Below, piece after piece: positions 59,316-64,000 of a DNA stretch of 64,000 nt. The stretch is from Saprospiraceae bacterium. GTDB taxonomy: Bacteria; Bacteroidota; Bacteroidia; Chitinophagales; Saprospiraceae. The position numbers and the translations under genes were made by a program. The notes beneath the pieces are model-generated. The model had not been told where the DNA came from, did no database searches, and saw only the letters and a program-made list of their open reading frames with translations. How positions within the stretch are numbered: position 1 is the stretch's first letter; each line of letters opens with the position of its first letter. Location of the stretch: contig JALHQW010000012.1 of the NCBI GenBank assembly GCA_022841745.1, positions 1 to 64,000 on the forward strand. Reading direction: 5' to 3'.

Positions 59316-60566
59316 TCACTGTTTTACCACTTTCTCCATCCATATCGGCTCGCCGCCTTCCAGCACCTTCACGAAATAGACGCCAGCGGGCATAGGATCC
59401 AAGGAGAAGCTGTGGGTTTGGTTGCCCGGCTCCAATGCTTCCGTGCAAAGGGTGCGGCCAAGGAGGTCGAGGATTTGCACCTGCCCAGCCCGTAGCACTT
59501 CGCCCTTGAATTCCAGCGTGAGGTTGCCGGAGGTAGGGTTGGGGAAGAGGCTGAAATGTTGGGGGGTGCCTACCTGCTCATGGTTGCCGGTCAGGGCATC
59601 GATTTTAAGTATGGCCCCGTCCAGCCCGCACGAAAAGCCCAAGTTGGAGCCGGGCAAGGATACCCGGTACTGGCGGCTCGTAGTGGCCGGATTGGTAGTT
59701 TCAGTAGTCCAGGTGGTGCCGGCGTCCGTTGTTATTAGGATAATCCCGGTGTTGCTGGCCACATTCCCACCCACCACCACGCCTGTATTTGCACTTGAAA
59801 ACTTTACGTCGGAGAGAAAGGCGGAGGGTTCGTCATGTTGCGCCCAGTTGAGGCCGCCGTCTGCAGTACTGAAGATGACTCCCCATTCATTGGCCAAGTT
59901 CCTTCCGACTACATGCCCGTGCAGGGCATCCGTAAAATAGGCGCCGTTGAGGTGGTAGCCCGGCGAATCGAAAATAACGGACCAGGAACCGCCCCCATCG
60001 GCAGTATGGAGTATTTTGCCGTCATAATCGGTGGCATAGCCGTTGCTCGCATCCGTAAAAAAAATACCGTAGATAGCCTGGGAAGTGCCCGTCGTTAAAG
60101 GCGTCCAGGAAATGCCGCCGTCCGATGTTTTCAAAATAACAGGAGGCGCTCCCGATGTTCCTCCGGCAATGAACCCGGTATTGGCACCCAAAAACCAAAC
60201 GACCCTGAATTGGGCAAAAACACCCGTCAGGACTGAGGTCCAATTGACACCGCCATCGTTTGTTTTCAGGATGGTGCTGTTGTCCCCGACTGCCCATCCC
60301 GTCAGTGCATCGGTAAAAAAATTGGAATAAAGGGCTTCCCCCGATCCGCTTGCCTGGGGCGTCCAGTTGGCGCCACTGTCAGTGGTTTTCAGGATGGTGC
60401 CGCCGATGCCGACCGCATAGCCGGTATTGTTGTCAGGGAAATGGATGGAAAGGAGGGACTGCGTGGTGCCACTGGTCAGGGCATTCCATTGTGCTTTTGC
60501 ATCGAAAGCCCCCAGAAGCAGGGCGAACGGTAAAAGATGATAAATCGGTTTGTGGAATGATTTCAT
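59316..60566 (-). CDS. T9SS cargo with YCF48-like (BNR) propeller repeats
   Basis: 416 residues. Signal peptide MKSFHKPIYHLLPFALLLGAFDAKA. About seven propeller blades with GxTIxKTTDxGxxWTPxxSGTxxxLxxxxFxDxxxGxAVG, the pattern of YCF48/photosystem assembly-like and BNR repeats. The C-terminal 75 residues are a T9SS type A sorting domain (HFSLFPNPTSGNLTLEF ... KVLEGGEPIWMEKVVKQ). Secreted; ligand unknown. Its sorting domain is almost the same as that of the adjacent upstream gene. Confidence 0.85.
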   Translation of the reverse strand: MKSFHKPIYHLLPFALLLGAFDAKAQWNALTSGTTQSLLSIHFPDNNTGYAVGIGGTILKTTDSGANWTPQASGSGEALYSNFFTDALTGWAVGDNSTILKTNDGGVNWTSVLTGVFAQFRVVWFLGANTGFIAGGTSGAPPVILKTSDGGISWTPLTTGTSQAIYGIFFTDASNGYATDYDGKILHTADGGGSWSVIFDSPGYHLNGAYFTDALHGHVVGRNLANEWGVIFSTADGGLNWAQHDEPSAFLSDVKFSSANTGVVVGGNVASNTGIILITTDAGTTWTTETTNPATTSRQYRVSLPGSNLGFSCGLDGAILKIDALTGNHEQVGTPQHFSLFPNPTSGNLTLEFKGEVLRAGQVQILDLLGRTLCTEALEPGNQTHSFSLDPMPAGVYFVKVLEGGEPIWMEKVVKQ

Positions 60567-60595
60567 GTTGGCGATTTTTGGATTGAAAGCAAGAA

Positions 60596-60624
60596 GCGGG
60601 CGGTTTTTTAAGCAAACCGCCCGC
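60596..60624 (-). terminator. Hairpin after the last T9SS gene
   Basis: GCGGGCGGTTT pairs with AAACCGCCCGC, loop of 7, located just downstream of the stop at 60636. Confidence 0.6.
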
Positions 60625-60635
60625 CGCTGCTTGGG

Positions 60636-63600
60636 TTATTGCTTGATGATTTTTTCCGCCCAGATCGGCTCACCCCTCTCCAGCACCTTCACAAAATAGA
60701 CGCCTGCTGGCATGGCTGCCAATGAAAGCTGGTGCTGTTGCTCGCCAGGCAGTAGTGTCTTCACAAGAAGGGTTCTACCAAGGAGGTCGAGGACTTGAAC
60801 TGACCCGGCTCTTGGCACTTCGCCCTTGAATTCGAGGGTGAGGGCGCCAGAGGTAGGGTTGGGGAAGAGTCGGATGTCCAAGTTCTGCCACCTGTCGTCC
60901 GTGCCGACTAGCGTTCCCCCGAAACAGAAATTGTCCAAGGAAATGACGGAGTTGATGTCTGTGCCCTGCTCTTCCACCAAATGGTTGAAGATATATACGG
61001 CGGGACGGACAAGCAGTCCGACATGGTCTCCACAAGCATCCGATGCGTCCCAATTGCTCAGGTCATAGGGTATCTCCATTTCAAGCCATTCATCCGTATC
61101 AATGCCATCCAATTGTATGCAGGCCAGTTCATAGCAACTGCTACCCTCGCAATCATTCAAATCAAAATTATCGCCCCGGTAGAGGTCGACAAACATCATA
61201 GCCTTGATTCCCTTTTCTCTGATGCCAAAACGAAGCGAGATGGTTCCCGTGCTTTTCTCCAAGCAAAGTGGTTCCAAGCTGCTTAGTATCTCCGAAGTAT
61301 CAAAATTGCCAGAAAGCTGTATCGTCCAAGCGTCGAAGCTACCAGGCTCTCCTTCTACCACCAGCGGGCTACCCGCATAAGCGCTCCAGCCAACGGACGT
61401 GCCCCCCGAACCTAAGCCCCCACCGTTTGCCCCCTGGCTAAATGTGGGATTGGTGAAGGTCGAGTCAGTGCATTCGCTAATTATCAAGCAGGTGATGGTC
61501 ACCGTTTGAGACTTTGTAAAGACTTCGCAAAGGGTTCCGTCCGATTTTTTCCTGGTAACTATCATCACCACGGTGTAGGTGCCTGAACTTGAGAAAGTAT
61601 GGCAAATGGTCTGGTTGCCTATGGTGTTGCCAATAAGTGGTCCAGTCGCTGTATTTAGGTGCCATTCCACTTCGTCGCAGTCGTCGAGTGCCAGCGGCGA
61701 AAAGCAGGCCTTACAAGAAGTTGGGTACTTCGTGATGGCAAACCCTTGGGACACGGCAACATCGAACGCCGGAACATCGCACGGGCAAGGATCCGGGCAG
61801 TCCACCTTGAACTTGATGATGCAGGGACATTCCTGGAGGCCACAATGCCCCGTCAAGTGAAGTTGATAGGAGCCGGGCGTTGAATACCACAACGGTAGTA
61901 TGTTGACGACAAAAAATGGGTTGGCCGTTGTACTGCTCGTTGCAACCGGATTAATGAGATCGGGCAAGCGGTAGAGTTTCCAAGTCACTGGGGCAGTTGA
62001 TGGGCAGTTCGGGCCAGCGCACTGGAACAAGCCAGTAAGGTGGAGGCTATTGCCCGGTGTCGGGCATGCCAGTACGATTTCCGGGTCATCGGGTGAGTTG
62101 GAGCAGAACCCCGGCGTAACCTGTACATTTCTATACAGTGGAAAGTAAAGTTGGGAGAAGGTACCACAATAGCACGGACATTCCGTCGTGAATATCGTGA
62201 ACATGCACATATCACATTCCACCCCATCGCAAATACCTACAAAGGTCAGCTTGTAGGATTTCGGGAAAACAAAACTCGATGCGGGGATGGAAATCGTGAA
62301 GCCAGGGCCGTTCGTCGTGCCAGAAGCTACAAGGGGGTTACCGACTCCTATTTCCCGCAGTTCCCAGTTCACCACAGACGGCGGGCAGTCGTCGCCAATG
62401 CAATTGAAGTTACCGCCGAACTGGACATTATAATTGGGCGGCAAGCAGCCAAGCGTCAATTCGCTGCCGCAATTGATGGACTGGTTGGGCGCACCTTGCG
62501 TTGGCCGCCAGTTCATGTCGGAGAAGTCGCCACATTCGCAATCACCGCAGTCATCCTGAACCCATATTATTTTACAAACACAGTCATTCAGGCCGTTAGC
62601 AGAAACGGTCGTCAAGGTCAAGCAATAGGTGCCGGGTTCATCCACATCATCCTTTGGGAAAATGAAGCTCGTGAAGTTGGTCGTGGTGCCTCCTACAGTG
62701 GACAGGTCAGGTTTGGTCAGTTCCCAGATGACTACTGTTTCATCGCAAGGTTCGCCAGTTATCGGGTCATAAAATCCATGAAAGCCTGAAATAATCACGT
62801 CACCGGCAGGACAAGGCAGGAAGGGGATGAAACCCACGTGCGGGTCGCAGGACAGCGAATATTCATTGCCTCCATGATAAAGGGTCAGGGCTGATTGGCA
62901 CTCGCAACATTCCTTGATGAACAATTCGTAAACCCCAGAGGTATCGCTGCACCCCCCGAAGGTGACGACCACGGTAATGATGTTGGTACCATAAGCCAAG
63001 GGAGAAGGTACCAAGCCTGTAAGGTTCAGGGTCGGGGACGTGCCTGTGGTTGTAGCGAATGGCGGACTATTGTAGTCTTCATTCAAAAACCATTGAATTG
63101 TGTAACCCGCTGGAAACCAACTCCCGCCCAGCGCCAACGGCAGGGTGATGGATTCATTGTCGCAAAGCGTATCACAACCCATTGGGAGCTGGATGACGGG
63201 CGGGCTTGGCCTGATTTGAACAGCGTATGCCGTGCAAGAGCAGCCACTTAGTGGGTCGGTCACGGTGCAGGAGTACACGCCTGCCTGAGCGGTGGTCATC
63301 GTCGGGCCAGTAGCCCCGTTGCTCCATTGATAGACATAATTCCCCGGCGGCGTTACGGTTGTAGTAAAGGTGTGAGGCTTGCCCTCGCATAAAGTGCCTG
63401 AAGGGCTGGTAATAGTCAGATTCGGCTTTGGGTAGAGATAGACGCAGAAGGTGTCGCTCGTCATGCAGCCCGTGGTGTTGTCGGTTACTGTCAAAATGAA
63501 CTGGTAGGTTCCTACCGTCGTCACCGTTGCCGTGGCATTGTACGTCGTGTTGTTTGGGGTAAAAGTGACCGAGCCTGCAGGCAGTGCCGACCAGTTGTAC

Positions 63601-64000
63601 GAATAGTTGGGGTTGCTACCGCCAGCATTCGCCAACGAAATGGTATATGGCCCACTACCAGATACACACATCACAGATTGCCCCTGAATATTTGCTGTGG
63701 GCTTTGGATGATAGGTAACCTGCACGGTATTCGAGGTCACTTTGCAGTTGCCGTTCTGGGTATCGTCTGCTGTGACGTAATAGTTGCCCGTCGGGTTGCC
63801 GTTGCAAAGCTGGTAGGTGGCACTGTTGCCGACTAGTAACCCATTCTGGTACCATTGGTAGTTGGTGAAACCAACAGTGGGGGTTGTGCTCAACGAAGCA
63901 GGGGGTGTGCAGCCCGGACAGATGGCAACGGGTGAAATGGTCAATGGCCGGGGCATCTTCACCGTAACTGGAAGTGTCGCAGTGTAGGTGCAGCCAAAAG
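60636..64000 (-). CDS. T9SS cargo with Ig-like and Cys-rich modules (5' end beyond window)
   Basis: At least 1120 residues; the frame is open to the right edge (…YTATLPVTVKMPRPL), so the start lies outside and the GTG at 63962 is internal. The visible N-terminal half has gliding-adhesin/SprB-like Ig repeats (YQWYQNGLLVGNSATYQLCNG, YVYQWSNGATGPTMTTAQAGVYSCTVTD). Then come three or four Cys-rich modules of the kind found in the 2156-aa protein (LPCPAGDVIISGFHG ... PGTYCLTLTTV ... DCVCKIIW). A jelly-roll-like segment (STFTNPTFSQGANGGG) and the T9SS type A sorting domain (IRLFPNPTSGALTLEF ... GEPIWAEKIIKQ) close it. Confidence 0.8.
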   Translation of the reverse strand, partial: FGCTYTATLPVTVKMPRPLTISPVAICPGCTPPASLSTTPTVGFTNYQWYQNGLLVGNSATYQLCNGNPTGNYYVTADDTQNGNCKVTSNTVQVTYHPKPTANIQGQSVMCVSGSGPYTISLANAGGSNPNYSYNWSALPAGSVTFTPNNTTYNATATVTTVGTYQFILTVTDNTTGCMTSDTFCVYLYPKPNLTITSPSGTLCEGKPHTFTTTVTPPGNYVYQWSNGATGPTMTTAQAGVYSCTVTDPLSGCSCTAYAVQIRPSPPVIQLPMGCDTLCDNESITLPLALGGSWFPAGYTIQWFLNEDYNSPPFATTTGTSPTLNLTGLVPSPLAYGTNIITVVVTFGGCSDTSGVYELFIKECCECQSALTLYHGGNEYSLSCDPHVGFIPFLPCPAGDVIISGFHGFYDPITGEPCDETVVIWELTKPDLSTVGGTTTNFTSFIFPKDDVDEPGTYCLTLTTVSANGLNDCVCKIIWVQDDCGDCECGDFSDMNWRPTQGAPNQSINCGSELTLGCLPPNYNVQFGGNFNCIGDDCPPSVVNWELREIGVGNPLVASGTTNGPGFTISIPASSFVFPKSYKLTFVGICDGVECDMCMFTIFTTECPCYCGTFSQLYFPLYRNVQVTPGFCSNSPDDPEIVLACPTPGNSLHLTGLFQCAGPNCPSTAPVTWKLYRLPDLINPVATSSTTANPFFVVNILPLWYSTPGSYQLHLTGHCGLQECPCIIKFKVDCPDPCPCDVPAFDVAVSQGFAITKYPTSCKACFSPLALDDCDEVEWHLNTATGPLIGNTIGNQTICHTFSSSGTYTVVMIVTRKKSDGTLCEVFTKSQTVTITCLIISECTDSTFTNPTFSQGANGGGLGSGGTSVGWSAYAGSPLVVEGEPGSFDAWTIQLSGNFDTSEILSSLEPLCLEKSTGTISLRFGIREKGIKAMMFVDLYRGDNFDLNDCEGSSCYELACIQLDGIDTDEWLEMEIPYDLSNWDASDACGDHVGLLVRPAVYIFNHLVEEQGTDINSVISLDNFCFGGTLVGTDDRWQNLDIRLFPNPTSGALTLEFKGEVPRAGSVQVLDLLGRTLLVKTLLPGEQQHQLSLAAMPAGVYFVKVLERGEPIWAEKIIKQ

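Overview
The window comes from a member of the Bacteroidota, probably a Saprospiria/Cytophagia-type environmental bacterium. The evidence is the absence of clear Shine-Dalgarno sites, TAnnTTTG-type -7 promoter boxes (before the tRNA, the first restriction-modification gene and upp), many small outer-membrane beta-barrel proteins, and five consecutive large secreted proteins ending in type IX secretion (T9SS) type A sorting domains. No ribosomal RNA, phage module, integrase, intact IS element or CRISPR array is visible.

Positions 1-22,300 are chromosomal and rich in envelope and stress genes: DUF1328, a tyrosine-phosphatase lipoprotein, an AsmA-like protein, a GAF protein, a DUF2383 four-helix protein, CsbD, a Pmp3/YqaE-like protein, Dps with two small paralogues and an AI-2E-type exporter, a 39-aa membrane peptide, an OmpA lipoprotein, a DUF892 ferritin-like protein, a CHASE3-type histidine kinase with its response regulator, PAP2, uracil phosphoribosyltransferase and a PaaE-like reductase. 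At least eight start regions here carry the same box, GAACAT(A)-N15-(G/T)TTTTA or a close variant, always with a 15-bp spacer. This looks like the promoter of an ECF-type sigma factor controlling a general stress regulon. One copy precedes a probable small RNA and one precedes the kinase/regulator pair. The same region holds three copies of a MITE-like element; one copy contains about 300 bp of TTTTGGGG/TTTTCGGG repeats.

Positions 22,400-44,800 are a defence island, all on the + strand. It opens with a three-gene conflict-type system: a MoxR AAA+ ATPase, a CHAT protease with an intact His/Cys pair, and a 1245-aa protein. The large protein combines a degenerate vWA-like domain, a receiver domain, a peptidoglycan-binding-like domain, a dead trypsin-like domain, an effector-associated domain and caspase-like halves in swapped order. 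A 743-bp gene-free zone follows, with a perfect 90-bp palindrome and two perfect hairpins. Then come a lipoprotein, an ECF sigma factor with a membrane-anchored beta-barrel partner, and a type I restriction-modification locus (half-HsdS, HsdM, DinD, HsdS, HsdR, YgjP-like metalloprotease). A two-gene CBASS (patatin effector plus CD-NTase) lies between hsdS and hsdR.

Positions 44,840-64,000 hold an exonuclease remnant, tRNA-Ser(UGA) on the minus strand, and five minus-strand T9SS cargo genes. The cargos are built from Cys-rich modules, PKD/HYR domains, MopE/TSP3-like calcium motifs, GloVer propeller repeats, beta-helix repeats and YCF48 repeats. The last one runs off the window.
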